A program made the position numbers and the translations under genes. The notes under the pieces are model-generated. The model did not search any database, had not been told where the DNA came from, and worked only from the letters and a program-made list of their open reading frames with translations. From Pseudomonadota bacterium (lineage in GTDB: Bacteria; Pseudomonadota; Gammaproteobacteria; Burkholderiales; Rhodocyclaceae): 64,000 nt of DNA. How positions within the stretch are numbered: the first letter of the stretch is position 1; the number at the start of each line of letters is the position of its first letter. The stretch lies in assembly GCA_026399515.1 (NCBI GenBank), contig JAPLQT010000117.1, positions 80,115 through 144,114 of the forward strand. The letters are read 5' to 3'. Of this stretch, positions 16,561 to 26,619 are shown one piece after another.

Positions 16561-17073
16561 ATGACCACCATGCAAAAACTAAAAACATTCCTCCTGTCCC
16601 CCCGCTTCCCCTTCATCACCACCCTGATCATAGCCACCCCTATGGTCGGCGGCGGCGTCCTGCTGCAACAGACCTTGCACATCGCCGCCTGCCCGTTGTG
16701 CATTTCGCAACGCATGCTGGCCATGCTGCTTTTCTCATTATCCGTAATCGGTCTGTTAATCAGCAACAGTCGCGCAGGCCGAATGACAATATTGGCTCTC
16801 ATGCTCGCCACCACCGCCACCGGCGCCTTCGTCGCCGGCTACCAGACCTGGCTCCAGCGCTTCGCCCATGACACGACGTGTAGCGGCCAAGCCGCTTGGT
16901 GGGAACTCCTGATCGATTGGGCAGGAGAGAAAATCCCGATTCTGTTCTATGCCAGCGGCCTGTGCTCCGACCCTGCCTTCAAGTTCATCGGCCTCTCCAT
17001 TGCCGAGTGGTCGCTGGTGATTTTCAGCGCGCTGACCGTGATGGTCCTGCGTAGCCTGTTACGCCGCCACTGA
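16561..17073 (+). CDS. dsbB: Disulfide bond formation protein B
   Basis: A four-helix inner-membrane protein (170 residues from the ATG at 16561) that reoxidises DsbA and passes electrons to quinone. The redox pair CPLC lies at Cys44 and Cys47 in the first periplasmic loop; the second loop has Cys107 and Cys135. LLQQTLHIAACPLCISQR is typical of the family. A TTG at 16531 and an ATG at 16570 are other possible starts; none has a strong ribosome-binding site. It is transcribed toward the end of the ribosomal block, with a hairpin between. Confidence 0.88.
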   Translation: MTTMQKLKTFLLSPRFPFITTLIIATPMVGGGVLLQQTLHIAACPLCISQRMLAMLLFSLSVIGLLISNSRAGRMTILALMLATTATGAFVAGYQTWLQRFAHDTTCSGQAAWWELLIDWAGEKIPILFYASGLCSDPAFKFIGLSIAEWSLVIFSALTVMVLRSLLRRH

Positions 17074-17091
17074 CCATCGAGCCGTAAACGC

Positions 17092-17121
17092 ACAAGGCCA
17101 GGAGCGAACTCCTGGCCTTGT
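17092..17121. terminator. Strong hairpin between dsbB and rplQ
   Basis: ACAAGGCCAGGAG and CTCCTGGCCTTGT form a perfect 13-bp stem around a CGAA loop. It lies between the convergent ends of dsbB and rplQ, with a short T-rich tail on the plus strand. It probably ends the alpha operon and dsbB transcripts alike. Confidence 0.8.
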
Positions 17122-17139
17122 TTCATTCATGCAGTGTCG

Positions 17140-17535
17140 TTATTCGACTTCAGCAGGCGTGACGGCCTCGGCGCGCTCCGGCTGGTCGAGAAGTTCGACC
17201 AGGGCCATCGGCGCATTGTCGCCGATGCGGAAACCCATCTTGAGGATGCGCAGATAGCCGCCGTTGCGCTGGGCGTAGCGCGGACCGATCTCGGCGAACA
17301 GCTTGCCCACCATCTCGCGGTCGCGCAGGCGGTCGAATGCCAGCCGGCGATTTGCCAGGCTAGGCTTCTTGCCCAGGGTAATCATCGGTTCCACGACGCG
17401 GCGCAGTTCCTTGGCCTTGGGCAAGGTGGTCTTGATGGTTTCATGACGCAACAGGGAGTTGGTCATGTTGCGCAGCATCGCCAGACGATGCGACGAAGTT
17501 CTATTGAGTTTTCTTAAGCCATTGCCGTGACGCAT
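17140..17535 (-). CDS. rplQ: 50S ribosomal protein L17
   Basis: A 131-residue large-subunit protein. It starts [20 protein letters not shown], the near-invariant L17 opening, and contains [19 protein letters not shown] and [17 protein letters not shown]. The tail is short and acidic. Last gene of the alpha operon, after rpoA. Confidence 0.98.
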   Translation of the reverse strand: MRHGNGLRKLNRTSSHRLAMLRNMTNSLLRHETIKTTLPKAKELRRVVEPMITLGKKPSLANRRLAFDRLRDREMVGKLFAEIGPRYAQRNGGYLRILKMGFRIGDNAPMALVELLDQPERAEAVTPAEVE

Positions 17536-17613
17536 GATGCTTCCTCATTTATGCGGCCGCCGCTGATTGTTTTCTTGGCAAGCGGCCGGTTAATCGTTAG
17601 AGAGGGTAAATAA

Positions 17614-18594
17614 TTAAGACAGCTTTTCCAGGCCGAAGGGCGGCCAGCTCTCGAGTTTCATGCCGAGAGTCAGCCCCCGCGAAGCCAGGACTTCCTTGAT
17701 CTCATTGAGCGACTTGCGGCCCAGATTCGGGGTCTTCAACAACTCCGCTTCGGTGCGCTGGATCAGATCGCCGATGTAATAGATGTTTTCGGCCTTCAGG
17801 CAGTTGGCCGAGCGCACCGTCAGTTCAAGATCATCCACCGGACGTAGCAGGATCGGATCGACCGCCGTCTGCTTCGGTGACTCGATCGACATGGGCGTGC
17901 CTTCCAGGTCGGCGAATACCGAGAGCTGGTCCATCAGGATACGGGCCGCGTAACGAATCGCTTCTTCGGGATCGATCGCGCCATTGGTCTCGATGTCGAT
18001 GATCAGCTTGTCGAGGTCGGTGCGCTGTTCGACGCGCGCTGCTTCCACCGCATAGCTGACGCGGTTGACCGGGCTGAAGGACGCATCCAGCATGATGTGG
18101 CCGATGCCCTTGGTTTCCTTGTCGCTCGGACGCATCGCGGCGGGTACGTAACCGCGGCCGGCTTCGATCTTGATCTGCATGTCGAGCTTGCCGCCCGGCG
18201 CGACGTGGGCGATCACGTGATCGGGATTGATGATCTCGACATCATGGCTGATCTCGATATCCGCGGCCGTCACCACACCCTCGCCCTTCTTGGACAGCGT
18301 CAGCAAGGCTTCGGAGCGGTTGTGGAGCTTGAGCACCACGCCCTTGATGTTGAGCAGGATGTCGACCACGTCTTCGCGCACGCCGTCGAGCGTCGAGTAC
18401 TCATGCAACACGCCTTCGATCGAGGCTTCGGTCGGCGCATAGCCGGGCATGGAGGACAGCAGGATACGGCGCAGGGCATTGCCCAGCGTATGGCCGTAAC
18501 CGCGCTCGAAAGGCTCCATGACCACGCGGGCATGGACCGGGGAGAGCGTTTGTACATCGATGATGCGTGGTTTTAGAAGTGCGCTGCTTTGCAT
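17614..18594 (-). CDS. rpoA: RNA polymerase alpha subunit
   Basis: The 326-residue subunit that starts core assembly and contacts activators and UP elements. The N-terminal domain has [20 protein letters not shown]; the C-terminal domain has the DNA-contact segment [20 protein letters not shown]. Two in-frame ATGs lie 6 bp apart; the second (18594) has AAGGGA at proper spacing, while the first directly abuts it, so the second is used. Between rpsD and rplQ in the usual alpha order. Confidence 0.98.
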   Translation of the reverse strand: MQSSALLKPRIIDVQTLSPVHARVVMEPFERGYGHTLGNALRRILLSSMPGYAPTEASIEGVLHEYSTLDGVREDVVDILLNIKGVVLKLHNRSEALLTLSKKGEGVVTAADIEISHDVEIINPDHVIAHVAPGGKLDMQIKIEAGRGYVPAAMRPSDKETKGIGHIMLDASFSPVNRVSYAVEAARVEQRTDLDKLIIDIETNGAIDPEEAIRYAARILMDQLSVFADLEGTPMSIESPKQTAVDPILLRPVDDLELTVRSANCLKAENIYYIGDLIQRTEAELLKTPNLGRKSLNEIKEVLASRGLTLGMKLESWPPFGLEKLS

Positions 18595-18665
18595 CTGCAT
18601 TCCCTTTGAATGGAAGCGTCTCCGGACCGATCGAACGAGTTACTCGATCGGCCTTCGAGCGCCGG

Positions 18666-19295
18666 TTAGCGCGAGTAAAGTTCGACGATCAGACCTTCGT
18701 TAATCGTCGCCGGGAGTTCTGTGCGCTGCGGGTAGGCTTTGAATGTGCCCTTGGCAGCCTTGGCGTCGACTTCGATCCACTCGGGGTATCCCCGCGACTC
18801 GGCAGCCACCAGGGCGGCCTTGGTGCGCAGTTGGGCGCGGGCGCCGTCGGTCAACTGCACCACGTCGCCGGGACGGACGCTGAACGAGGGGATGTTGACG
18901 CGGCGGCCATTCACCAGCACGCCGTTGTGCCGCACGACCTGACGCGATTCGGCGCGCGAACCGCCGAAACCCATGCGATAGGCGACCGTGTCGAGACGAC
19001 CTTCCAGCAGTTGCAGCAGGTTCTCGCCGGTCTGGCCCTTGCGGCCTTCGGCGGTCGCGAAAGTTCTGCGGAACTGGCGCTCGAGGATGCCGTAAATGCG
19101 GCGTACTTTCTGCTTTTCACGCAGTTGCGTGCCATAGCCGGAAAGGCGCTGGCCGGACTTCTGGCCGTGCTGGCCTGGGGCGTAGGCACGGCGTTCGACC
19201 GAGCATTTGTCCGTGAAGCACTTCTCGGCCTTCAGGAACAGTTTCTCGCCTTCACGACGGCATTGGCGACACTTGGGATCCAGATTTCTGGCCAC
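18666..19295 (-). CDS. rpsD: 30S ribosomal protein S4
   Basis: A 209-residue primary 16S rRNA binder. The N-terminal zinc-finger-like Cys pattern and the S4 RNA-binding domain ([19 protein letters not shown] and [10 protein letters not shown]) are seen. In other bacteria S4 represses the alpha operon; whether it does so here cannot be read from the leader. Confidence 0.98.
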   Translation of the reverse strand: MARNLDPKCRQCRREGEKLFLKAEKCFTDKCSVERRAYAPGQHGQKSGQRLSGYGTQLREKQKVRRIYGILERQFRRTFATAEGRKGQTGENLLQLLEGRLDTVAYRMGFGGSRAESRQVVRHNGVLVNGRRVNIPSFSVRPGDVVQLTDGARAQLRTKAALVAAESRGYPEWIEVDAKAAKGTFKAYPQRTELPATINEGLIVELYSR

Positions 19296-19346
19296 TTTCT
19301 ACTCCTTGAATTCAGTCAATAGCTTGGGCATTTGGATGCGCCAGGC

Positions 19347-19736
19347 TTAGATGCGGCGCCGCTTGGGCGGCCGGCAACCATTGTGGGGGATGGGCGTGAT
19401 GTCGGTGATGCTGGAAATCTTGATGCCGAGCGCATTGAGTGCGCGAACCGCGGACTCACGACCGGGGCCTGGGCCCTTGATGCGCACTTCGAGGTTCTTC
19501 ACTCCGCAGTCCAGCGCCGCCTTGCCGGCGGCTTCGGCGGCGACCTGCGCGGCAAACGGCGTGCTCTTGCGCGAGCCCTTGAAGCCCGCACCACCGGAGG
19601 TTGCCCAGGACAGGGCATTACCCTGGCGATCGGTAATGGTGATGATGGTGTTATTGAACGACGCATGCACGTGGGCAATGCCCTCGGCGACGTTCTTCTT
19701 GACTTTCTTGCGTACTTTGGTTGCTGGCTTGGCCAT
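19347..19736 (-). CDS. rpsK: 30S ribosomal protein S11
   Basis: A 129-residue platform protein with [20 protein letters not shown] and the conserved end [17 protein letters not shown]. Standard place between rpsM and rpsD. Confidence 0.98.
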   Translation of the reverse strand: MAKPATKVRKKVKKNVAEGIAHVHASFNNTIITITDRQGNALSWATSGGAGFKGSRKSTPFAAQVAAEAAGKAALDCGVKNLEVRIKGPGPGRESAVRALNALGIKISSITDITPIPHNGCRPPKRRRI

Positions 19737-19751
19737 GTCTTATTCCCTGTT

Positions 19752-20117
19752 TTACTTTTTGGCGCCGGCGATAGCCTTGCGCGGACCCTTGCGGGTACGG
19801 GCGTTGGTACGGGTGCGCTGACCGCGTACCGGCAGACCACGGCGATGGCGCAGGCCGCGGTAGCAGCCCAGATCCATCAAACGCTTGATGTTCATCGTCA
19901 CCTCGCGGCGCAGATCGCCCTCGACGGTGAACTTACCCACTTCCTCGCGAAGCCGGTCCATCTCGCTATCGGTCAAATCCTTGACCTTGGTGGATCTACC
20001 CACTTTTGCGGCGTCGCATATTTTTTGCGCGCGCGGACGGCCAACCCCGAAAATTGCAGTCAGTGCAATTTCGGTGTGCTGGTGGTTCGGAATGTTTACC
20101 CCTGCAATACGGGCCAT
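19752..20117 (-). CDS. rpsM: 30S ribosomal protein S13
   Basis: A 121-residue head protein, starting [20 protein letters not shown] and ending with the basic tail after [20 protein letters not shown]. First gene after the alpha-operon promoter at 20157-20185. Confidence 0.98.
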   Translation of the reverse strand: MARIAGVNIPNHQHTEIALTAIFGVGRPRAQKICDAAKVGRSTKVKDLTDSEMDRLREEVGKFTVEGDLRREVTMNIKRLMDLGCYRGLRHRRGLPVRGQRTRTNARTRKGPRKAIAGAKK

Positions 20118-20156
20118 AGGCTCACCCTAATTTATCCCTGTAACGGGAAACAGAAT

Positions 20157-20185
20157 ATTATAAATAACTTAGCCGTCGAAATCAA
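20157..20185 (-). promoter_or_regulatory. Alpha-operon promoter upstream of rpsM
   Basis: On the minus strand TTGATT (20185-20180), a 17-bp spacer and a perfect TATAAT (20162-20157). This is a near-consensus sigma-70 promoter in the 73-bp gap between rpmJ and rpsM, the same place as the alpha promoter of Escherichia coli. Confidence 0.75.
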
Positions 20186-20190
20186 GCAGT

Positions 20191-20304
20191 TCAGCCTTGG
20201 CGTTGCTTGTGGCGGGGATCGGTACAGATCACCCGAACCACCCGTTTGCGCCGGATGATCTTGCAATTACGACAGATACATTTGACTGAAGCGAGTACTT
20301 TCAT
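20191..20304 (-). CDS. rpmJ: 50S ribosomal protein L36
   Basis: A 37-residue zinc-ribbon protein, read directly from the sequence: it starts [20 protein letters not shown] and ends with [10 protein letters not shown]. The four zinc ligands are Cys9, Cys11 or Cys14, Cys27 and His32, close to the C-type L36 pattern. It lies between infA and rpsM. Confidence 0.95.
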   Translation of the reverse strand: MKVLASVKCICRNCKIIRRKRVVRVICTDPRHKQRQG

Positions 20305-20345
20305 GATGCTTCTCCGTGATGATTGCTACTTTTCCAGCTTACAGA

Positions 20346-20564
20346 TTACTTCGCGCGGAAGACGATACGGCCCTTGGTCAGGTCGTAGGGCGTCATCTGC
20401 ACCGTCACTTTGTCGCCCGGCAGAATGCGAATATAGTGCATGCGCATTTTTCCCGAGATATGTCCAAGCACCACATGGCCGTTCTCGAGTTTTACCCGGA
20501 AGGTCGCATTGGGGAGGTTTTCCTGCACCTCGCCCTGCATTTCGATCATGTCTTCCTTCGACAT
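20346..20564 (-). CDS. infA: Translation initiation factor IF-1
   Basis: A 72-residue OB-fold protein with the typical core [20 protein letters not shown] and [15 protein letters not shown]. Placed between secY and rpmJ, as is common in betaproteobacteria. The start lacks a doubtful alternative. Confidence 0.97.
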   Translation of the reverse strand: MSKEDMIEMQGEVQENLPNATFRVKLENGHVVLGHISGKMRMHYIRILPGDKVTVQMTPYDLTKGRIVFRAK

Positions 20565-20584
20565 AGCGGCTCTTTAGCTATCCA

Positions 20585-21940
20585 CTAGCGTGTCGGGAAA
20601 CCGGCGCCTTTGAAATTGGCTTTCTTCAAAAGGCTTTCATACTGGTGCGACATGATGTAGGCCTGCACCTGCGACATGAAGTCCATGGTCACCACGACAA
20701 TAATCAGCAGCGACGTGCCGCCGAAGTAAAACGGCACATTCCATTTCAGGATCAGGAACTCCGGCAACAAACACACCAGGGTCACATAGATGGCGCCGGC
20801 CAGGGTCAGGCGCATCAGTATCTTGTCGATATATCGGGCCGTCTGCTCGCCGGGACGAATGCCGGGCACGAAGGCGCCGCTTTTCTTGAGGTTGTCGGCC
20901 GTCTCTTTGGAGTTGAACACCAGCGCCGTGTAAAAGAAACAGAAGAACACGATCGCCGTGGCATACAGCATCACATAAATCGGCTGGCCGGGCGACAGGG
21001 TACCGGCAATGTCCTTGAGCCAGCTCATGCCTTCGCTGGCGCCAAACCAGCCGGCAACGGTCGCCGGAAACAGGATGATGCTCGACGCGAAGATCGGCGG
21101 AATCACGCCGGACATGTTCAGCTTGAGGGGCAGATGCGAGCTTTGCCCGCCATAGAGTTTGTTGCCCACCTGGCGCTTTGCATAGTTCACCAGGATCTTG
21201 CGTTGCCCGCGCTCCACGAACACCACCAGAGCCGTGACCAGGATGACGAGGGCGAAAATGAACAAGGCGGTCACTGGATGCATGCTGCCTGTGTTCACCA
21301 GCGAGAACAGGCCGCCCAGAGCGTTGGGCAGGCCGGCGGCGATACCGGCGAAGATGATTATTGAAATCCCGTTGCCCAGGCCGCGTTCGGTGATCTGCTC
21401 GCCCAGCCACATTAGGAACATGGTGCCGGTAACCAGCGTGGTGACTGCGGTCAGACGGAACATCATGCCCGGCTCAAGGACCAATCCGGGTTGCGATTCC
21501 AGCGCTATGGAAATGCCGATACCCTGGAACAGCGCCAGACCGACCGTGCCGTAGCGCGTATATTGGGTGATCTTGCGGCGGCCTGACTCGCCTTCCTTCT
21601 TCAGCGCTTCGAGCTGCGGGGAAGCGATGCTCATCAGTTGCATGATGATCGAGGAGGAGATGTAAGGCATGATGCCCAGGGCGAAAATCGTGAAGCGCGA
21701 CAAGGCGCCGCCGGAGAACAGGTTGAACACGCCGAGGATGCCGCCCTGCTGCCCCTCGAACAGTTGCGCCAGCGCCACCGGATCGATACCCGGGACCGGG
21801 ATGTGCGCGCCGATTCGATAGACCACCAGCGCGCCCAGCAAAAACCACAGCCGGCGCCATAAGTCGCCGAACTTGCCGGTATTGCCTATGGGTTTGCCCG
21901 CGGCTTTGCCTAACGCGACCGAAGCGGCTGGAGTGGCCAA
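20585..21940 (-). CDS. secY: Sec translocase channel subunit SecY
   Basis: A ten-helix channel protein of about 451 residues. Seen are [16 protein letters not shown], the plug and hydrophobic ring region, and the cytoplasmic loop [19 protein letters not shown] at 21940 has AAGGA 7 bp ahead and lies 10 bp after the rplO stop; it gives the family length. The ATG at 22018 would lie inside rplO and adds an unrelated 26 residues, so it is rejected. Standard place after rplO. Confidence 0.95.
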   Translation of the reverse strand: MATPAASVALGKAAGKPIGNTGKFGDLWRRLWFLLGALVVYRIGAHIPVPGIDPVALAQLFEGQQGGILGVFNLFSGGALSRFTIFALGIMPYISSSIIMQLMSIASPQLEALKKEGESGRRKITQYTRYGTVGLALFQGIGISIALESQPGLVLEPGMMFRLTAVTTLVTGTMFLMWLGEQITERGLGNGISIIIFAGIAAGLPNALGGLFSLVNTGSMHPVTALFIFALVILVTALVVFVERGQRKILVNYAKRQVGNKLYGGQSSHLPLKLNMSGVIPPIFASSIILFPATVAGWFGASEGMSWLKDIAGTLSPGQPIYVMLYATAIVFFCFFYTALVFNSKETADNLKKSGAFVPGIRPGEQTARYIDKILMRLTLAGAIYVTLVCLLPEFLILKWNVPFYFGGTSLLIIVVVTMDFMSQVQAYIMSHQYESLLKKANFKGAGFPTR

Positions 21941-21950
21941 GAGAGCGTCC

Positions 21951-22388
21951 TTATGCCTCGGCGATGCTGCCGCCAAGCGCTTCGATGGCTGCCTTGGCGC
22001 CTTTGGTGGCACCGACACCCTTCAGAGCCACCTTGCGGGTCAGCTTGCCGGAAAGTATCACTTTGGCCGACAAGGCATCCTGGGCGATCACGTTGGCTTG
22101 CTTCAGCGACAGCAGATCGATTTCATCGAGCGGCATCTTCTCCAGATCGGAGAGGCGCACTTCGACATTCCGCCCCTGTGTCAGGGAAACGAAGCCGCGC
22201 TTGGGCAAACGCCTTTGCAAAGGCATCTGACCGCCTTCGAAGCCGACTTTGTGAAAGCCGCCGGCGCGGGATTTCTGTCCCTTGTGGCCGCGCCCCGCCG
22301 TCTTGCCGAGTCCGCTGCCGATGCCGCGGCCGACGCGGCGTTTGGCGTGGGTGGAACCTTCGGCCGGTTTGATGTTGTTCAGTCGCAT
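21951..22388 (-). CDS. rplO: 50S ribosomal protein L15
   Basis: A 145-residue large-subunit protein with [20 protein letters not shown] and [17 protein letters not shown], the invariant glycine-rich N-terminal part. Follows rpmD by 4 bp. Confidence 0.98.
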   Translation of the reverse strand: MRLNNIKPAEGSTHAKRRVGRGIGSGLGKTAGRGHKGQKSRAGGFHKVGFEGGQMPLQRRLPKRGFVSLTQGRNVEVRLSDLEKMPLDEIDLLSLKQANVIAQDALSAKVILSGKLTRKVALKGVGATKGAKAAIEALGGSIAEA

Positions 22389-22392
22389 CGTC

Positions 22393-22575
22393 TTAACCCT
22401 CGCACTTCACCAGATAGGCGACCTTGTGGATCATGCCGCGCACCGCCGGAGTGTCTTCCAGCATGGCGCTGCTGTTGAGGCGCCGCAAACCGAGGCCACG
22501 CACCGTGGCGCGGTGGCTCTGCTTGGTGCCGATGATGCTTTTGAACAGCGTCACCTTGATTTTTTTCTCAGCCAT
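22393..22575 (-). CDS. rpmD: 50S ribosomal protein L30
   Basis: A 60-residue protein starting [20 protein letters not shown], with the L30 core [16 protein letters not shown]. The ATG at 22575 gives the standard length; longer in-frame readings run into rpsE and are artefacts. Between rpsE and rplO. Confidence 0.96.
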   Translation of the reverse strand: MAEKKIKVTLFKSIIGTKQSHRATVRGLGLRRLNSSAMLEDTPAVRGMIHKVAYLVKCEG

Positions 22576-22589
22576 AGTGTTTACTCCGC

Positions 22590-23117
22590 TTACTCCATGA
22601 TGTCCTGGACGCTCTTGCCGCGCTTGGCGGCAAATTCGGCAGGAGTGCTCATCGCTTGCAACCCATTGATGGTGGCACGGACGACGTTGTACGGATTGGT
22701 CGAGCCAAGAATCTTGGCGACCACATCGGTGACGCCCGCCACTTCGAATACCGCGCGCATCGGTCCGCCGGCAATGATGCCGGTACCCGCAGCGGCCGGC
22801 TGCATCATGACTCTGCAAGCGCCGTGATGACCGATCACCTTGTGCTGCAAGGTGCCGTCCTTGAGGCTGACGCGCGTCTGCTTCCTGCGCGCCTCTTCCA
22901 TGGCCTTTTGCACGGCAACCGGAACTTCCCGCGATTTGCCCTTGCCCATGCCGACGCTGCCGTCGCCGTCGCCGACCACGGTGAGAGCCGCAAAACCGAG
23001 AATGCGTCCGCCCTTCACCACCTTGGTGACACGGTTGATGGCGACCATCTTCTCGCGCATGCCATCGTCGCTTTTCTCGGTCGTCTGCTGTTGCTTTCTT
23101 GTTTGGGGTTTAGCCAT
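22590..23117 (-). CDS. rpsE: 30S ribosomal protein S5
   Basis: A 175-residue protein with the double-stranded RNA-binding-like segment [20 protein letters not shown] and [19 protein letters not shown]. The N-terminus has a Gln/Lys-rich leader. Usual spc-operon place. Confidence 0.98.
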   Translation of the reverse strand: MAKPQTRKQQQTTEKSDDGMREKMVAINRVTKVVKGGRILGFAALTVVGDGDGSVGMGKGKSREVPVAVQKAMEEARRKQTRVSLKDGTLQHKVIGHHGACRVMMQPAAAGTGIIAGGPMRAVFEVAGVTDVVAKILGSTNPYNVVRATINGLQAMSTPAEFAAKRGKSVQDIME

Positions 23118-23171
23118 TATTTGCCTCGCTCATTTGGCGCTTAGTTGGCACCGTGGTTGCCGCCTGCCGAA

Positions 23172-23525
23172 TTAGAACTTCAGTCCGCCTTCGCGCGCGG
23201 CTTCCGCCAGCGCCTTGACTCGACCATGGTAGTGAAAGCCGGATCGATCGAAGGTGACCGTTTCGATGCCCTTCGCCTTGGCACGTTCGGCGATCAGTTT
23301 TCCGACCGCCTCGGCAGCCTTGATATTGCCGCCATTGGGCACCTGGGTGCGCACTTCCGCTTCCGCGGTCGAGGCGGCAGCGAGCACTTGCGTGCCGCAG
23401 CCGGAAAAAATCTGCGCATAGATATGGCAGTTGGTGCGATGCACGGAAAGTCGCACCGCCTTGAGTTCGGCGATCTTCGCCCGGGTTCTGCGGGCCCTGC
23501 GCAAGCGCGCTAGCTTCTTGTCCAT
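23172..23525 (-). CDS. rplR: 50S ribosomal protein L18
   Basis: A 117-residue 5S rRNA-binding protein. It begins [20 protein letters not shown] and ends [20 protein letters not shown] before the conserved REGGLKF end. Between rplF and rpsE. Confidence 0.98.
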   Translation of the reverse strand: MDKKLARLRRARRTRAKIAELKAVRLSVHRTNCHIYAQIFSGCGTQVLAAASTAEAEVRTQVPNGGNIKAAEAVGKLIAERAKAKGIETVTFDRSGFHYHGRVKALAEAAREGGLKF

Positions 23526-23536
23526 GTTGTCCGCCT

Positions 23537-24001
23537 TTACTTCTTCTTGGTTTCCTTGATTGCCACTCTTTCGTCGCTATAACGCACGCCCTTGCCCTTG
23601 TAGGGCTCCGGCGAACGATAGGCGCGGACTTCAGCGGCTACCTGACCGACCTGCTGCCGGTCGATCCCTTTGATGACGATTTCGGTTTGGGTCGGGGTCT
23701 CGCATTTGACGCCCTTGGGCATCGAATGCACCACGGGGTGAGAGAATCCCAGCGACAGATTGAGCTTGTCGCCCTGAGCCTGCGCGCGGTAACCCACGCC
23801 CACCAGCGTCAGCTTCTTCTCGAAGCCCTTGGTGACGCCCGCCACCATGTTGTTGACCAGCGCCCGCATGGTGCCCGACATGGCACCGCCATTCGGCATG
23901 CCCGGGATCGCCTTGCACATCAGCTTGTCGCCGTCGCGCTCCATCGTGACCGCAGGCAACATGAACTGCTTTAGCGTTCCAAGCGGACCCTTGATGCTGA
24001 T
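23537..24001 (-). pseudogene. rplF: 50S ribosomal protein L6, N-terminus missing
   Basis: L6 homology begins at [12 protein letters not shown] (24001) and runs to the end [14 protein letters not shown], 154 residues. L6 proteins are about 177 residues and start near MSRxxK; the first 23 residues, the start codon and the ribosome-binding site are absent. Directly upstream the sequence is the last codon of rpsH, in another frame. A spurious ATG at 24034 would give an unrelated 11-residue head. The gene should be nearly essential, so either the assembly lost about 85-90 bp here or the strain makes a truncated or no L6. The rest of the gene is intact. Confidence 0.85.
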
Positions 24002-24002
24002 C

Positions 24003-24395
24003 CGCCACGATGCACAGAACTTCGCCGCCGACATTCGAGGCGCGCGCTTTTCTGTCGGTCATCACGCCCTTGGGCGTGGAAACAATGGCGACGCCCAGGC
24101 CGTTCAGCACCCGCGGCAGATCGTCCTTGCCTTTATAGACACGCAGCCCCGGTTTCGATATGCGCTCGATGCGTTCTATCACCGGACGTCCGGAGTAGTA
24201 CTTGAGCGCGATATCGAGTTCCGGCTTGCCGCCGTTCTCGCGAATTGCGAAATCATCGATATAACCTTCGTCCTTGAGAACAGCGGCGATCGCCACTTTC
24301 AGTTTGGACGAAGGCATGACAACGGCTCCCTTTTGCGCGGTCTGCGCATTACGGATGCGGGTCAGCATATCGGCGATAGGATCGGTCATACTCAT
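24003..24395 (-). CDS. rpsH: 30S ribosomal protein S8, stop codon lost
   Basis: The first 131 codons are a normal S8 from [18 protein letters not shown] to GGEVLCIVA, the expected full length. The stop codon that should follow is missing: the frame continues through L6 sequence in the wrong phase down to 23631, giving a 254-codon frame with a meaningless tail. AGGAGA precedes the start at good spacing. The lesion is shared with rplF. The S8 protein binds 16S rRNA and in other bacteria represses spc. Confidence 0.9.
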
Positions 24396-24410
24396 AGTGA
24401 TCTCTCCTGA

Positions 24411-24716
24411 TTACCAGCTGGCCTTGGTCATGCCCGGCACTTCGCCGCGCATCACAAATTCGCGTAGCTTGTTGCGGCACAGGCCGAATTTACGGAAAAC
24501 ACCGCGCGGGCGACCGGTCAGCTCACAGCGATTGCGCTGGCGCGTCGGCGAGGCATTGCGCGGCAGTTGCTGCAACTTGAGTCGCGCGGTCATGCGTTGC
24601 TCGTCGGTCAATTTGACGTTGTTATAGATGGCGGCAAGCTCGGCGCGCTTGGCGGCATATTTTGCGACCATTTTCGTGCGCTTCGCTTCGCGGTTGATCA
24701 GTGAAAGTTTTGCCAT
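24411..24716 (-). CDS. rpsN: 30S ribosomal protein S14
   Basis: A 101-residue S14 of the long type without zinc ligands, starting [13 protein letters not shown] and ending with [20 protein letters not shown] and [17 protein letters not shown]. Between rplE and rpsH. Confidence 0.98.
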   Translation of the reverse strand: MAKLSLINREAKRTKMVAKYAAKRAELAAIYNNVKLTDEQRMTARLKLQQLPRNASPTRQRNRCELTGRPRGVFRKFGLCRNKLREFVMRGEVPGMTKASW

Positions 24717-24723
24717 GTGTCCC

Positions 24724-25263
24724 TCAGTTCTTGAAGGGGAATTTGAATGCAGTGAGAAGCGCTTTGGCTTCCGCGTCGGTTTTTGCCGTCGTCGTGATGC
24801 TGATGTTCATTCCACGCAGCGCGTCGATCTTGTCGTACTCGATTTCGTGAAAAATGATCTGCTCCTTGACGCCGACGTTGTAATTGCCGCGGCCATCGAA
24901 ACCTTTGCCGGAAATACCGCGAAAGTCGCGGATACGCGGCATGGCGACCGAAACCAGCCGATCGAGAAACTCGTACATGCGGTTGCCGCGCAGTGTCACC
25001 ATGCAGCCGATGGGATAGCCTTCGCGTATCTTGAAGCCGGCAATGGCTTTTTTTGCCTTGGTGATGACCGGCTTCTGTCCGGCGATCTTGGTCATGTCGC
25101 CGACCGCGTGGTCGAGTATCTTCTTGTCGCCGATTGCCTCGCCAACGCCCATATTAAGCGTGATCTTGGTGATCCTCGGCACTTCCATGATCGAATGGTA
25201 GCCAAACTTTTCCTTCAGTTCGGCAACCACCTTGGTCTTGTAGAATTCCTGTAAGCGCGCCAT
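24724..25263 (-). CDS. rplE: 50S ribosomal protein L5
   Basis: A 179-residue 5S rRNA-binding protein with [20 protein letters not shown] and [20 protein letters not shown]. Follows rplX by 8 bp. Confidence 0.98.
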   Translation of the reverse strand: MARLQEFYKTKVVAELKEKFGYHSIMEVPRITKITLNMGVGEAIGDKKILDHAVGDMTKIAGQKPVITKAKKAIAGFKIREGYPIGCMVTLRGNRMYEFLDRLVSVAMPRIRDFRGISGKGFDGRGNYNVGVKEQIIFHEIEYDKIDALRGMNISITTTAKTDAEAKALLTAFKFPFKN

Positions 25264-25271
25264 GATTTTCC

Positions 25272-25589
25272 TTACGCCTCCAGAACTTCGCCGTTCGCCT
25301 TGAACACCCTGACTTTACGTCCGTCGTCGAGAGTCTTGAAGCCGACGCGATCCGCTTTCTGGGTGGCCGGGTTGAACAGCGCCACATTGGAAACCTGAAT
25401 CGGCATCTCTTTCTCGACGATGCCGCCCTGTTGCCCTTTCATCGGATTGGGCTTGGTGTGCTTCTTGACGCGATTGACACCCTCAACCAGGACATGGTCG
25501 GCGTCTATGCGGTTCAATACCACGCCGCGCTTGCCTTTGTCCTTGCCGGTAATGACGATGACCTTATCGCCTTTGCGAATTTTATTCAT
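25272..25589 (-). CDS. rplX: 50S ribosomal protein L24
   Basis: A 105-residue protein with a KOW motif at the start ([20 protein letters not shown]) and the conserved [15 protein letters not shown]. It starts large-subunit assembly. Confidence 0.98.
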   Translation of the reverse strand: MNKIRKGDKVIVITGKDKGKRGVVLNRIDADHVLVEGVNRVKKHTKPNPMKGQQGGIVEKEMPIQVSNVALFNPATQKADRVGFKTLDDGRKVRVFKANGEVLEA

Positions 25590-25598
25590 GGGCTATCC

Positions 25599-25967
25599 TT
25601 ACAGAACTTCGGGCGCCAGCGAAACGATCTTCATGAATCGCTCGGTGCGCAGCTCGCGCGTCACCGGCCCGAAGATACGGGTGCCGATCGGCTCCAGCTT
25701 GTTGTTTAGCAGCACGGCGGCGTTGTCGTCGAACTTGATCAGGGAACCATCCGCGCGACGAACGCCCTTGGCGGTGCGTACCACGACAGCGGTATACACT
25801 TCGCCTTTTTTGACCCGGCCGCGCGGCGCCACATCCTTGATGCTGACCTTGATGACATCGCCGATCCCGGCGTAGCGCCGTTTCGAACCGCCCAGCACCT
25901 TGATGCACATGACTGTACGCGCGCCGGTGTTATCGGCGACGGTCAGCTTGGTTTGCATTTGTATCAT
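25599..25967 (-). CDS. rplN: 50S ribosomal protein L14
   Basis: A 122-residue protein starting [20 protein letters not shown] with the end [12 protein letters not shown]. First gene of the spc operon; the 195 bp upstream hold the spc promoter and a hairpin. Confidence 0.98.
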   Translation of the reverse strand: MIQMQTKLTVADNTGARTVMCIKVLGGSKRRYAGIGDVIKVSIKDVAPRGRVKKGEVYTAVVVRTAKGVRRADGSLIKFDDNAAVLLNNKLEPIGTRIFGPVTRELRTERFMKIVSLAPEVL

Positions 25968-26087
25968 TTAATTCCCTCCAACTTAATTCGCGTAAAGCCA
26001 GGCAATCGCGATCAGTCTTGGAACCCGTACGGGTATGGCAAGAGGCGCATCGCTAGGCAATGCACCTGCGGTAAAACAAAGACGACG

Positions 26088-26117
26088 ATTATCTTACTAT
26101 CTACACGAGGATGTCAA
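26088..26117 (-). promoter_or_regulatory. spc-operon promoter upstream of rplN
   Basis: On the minus strand a perfect TTGACA (26117-26112), an 18-bp spacer and GATAAT (26093-26088). It lies in the 195-bp gap between rpsQ and rplN, the known boundary of the S10 and spc operons. Transcription would start about 110 bp before rplN. Confidence 0.78.
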
Positions 26118-26119
26118 TA

Positions 26120-26151
26120 GTTGTCGCCCAGGAAATCTCGCGGGCGGCAAC
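26120..26151 (-). terminator. Hairpin after rpsQ
   Basis: GTTGCCGCCC and GGGCGACAAC on the minus strand can pair over 10 bp with one mismatch. It lies 11 bp after the rpsQ stop and directly before the spc promoter. No U-tract follows, so it may be a weak end of the S10 transcript. Confidence 0.4.
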
Positions 26152-26162
26152 TAAAGACTCTG

Positions 26163-26426
26163 CTAGGCGCTCTTTTCGATGATCTGCGCGACCCGCCAGG
26201 CCTTCGTCTTGGAAATCGGCGCACATTCCTCGATCAGCACCAAATCGCCGGTTTTCGCTTCTGCGCTGTCGACGTGCGCGTGATACTTTTGGGTGCGCAA
26301 CATCATCTTGCCGATCACCGGATGCTTGACCCGGCGCTCGATCAGCACGGTCACGGTCTTCTGCATCTTGTCGCTGACGACTCGCCCGGTGAGGGTACGG
26401 CGCACTTTTCCTGTCGCTTCGGTCAT
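26163..26426 (-). CDS. rpsQ: 30S ribosomal protein S17
   Basis: An 87-residue OB-fold protein with [20 protein letters not shown] and [20 protein letters not shown]. Overlaps the rpmC stop by 4 bp; last gene of the S10 operon. Confidence 0.98.
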   Translation of the reverse strand: MTEATGKVRRTLTGRVVSDKMQKTVTVLIERRVKHPVIGKMMLRTQKYHAHVDSAEAKTGDLVLIEECAPISKTKAWRVAQIIEKSA

Positions 26427-26617
26427 TTTGCGGCACCCCTTTCGCCCAGAATGGTTTTAACCCGCGCGATGTCCTTGCGCACCTTGCCGATCTGGCTGTG
26501 GTTGGTCAGTTGCTGCGTCGCCACCTGCATGCGCATGCTGAACTGGGCCCTGCGCAAATCGAGCAGTTCCTTGTCCAATTCGGCAGTGGTCTTTGCTCTC
26601 ATTTCAATTGGTTTCAT
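26423..26617 (-). CDS. rpmC: 50S ribosomal protein L29
   Basis: A 64-residue two-helix protein: [20 protein letters not shown] followed by [15 protein letters not shown]. It lies at the tunnel exit. Coupled to rpsQ by ATGA overlap. Confidence 0.97.
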   Translation of the reverse strand: MKPIEMRAKTTAELDKELLDLRRAQFSMRMQVATQQLTNHSQIGKVRKDIARVKTILGERGAAK

Positions 26618-26619
26618 GA

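Noticed and set aside
21941..22018. ATG start for SecY inside rplO
   Set aside because: It adds 26 unrelated residues; the TTG at 21940 has a good ribosome-binding site and gives the family length.
23631..24395. A 254-codon frame that could be a real S8 fusion protein
   Set aside because: After S8 residue 131 the frame reads L6 DNA in the wrong phase; the tail has no protein-like pattern and the true L6 sequence lies in the other frame.
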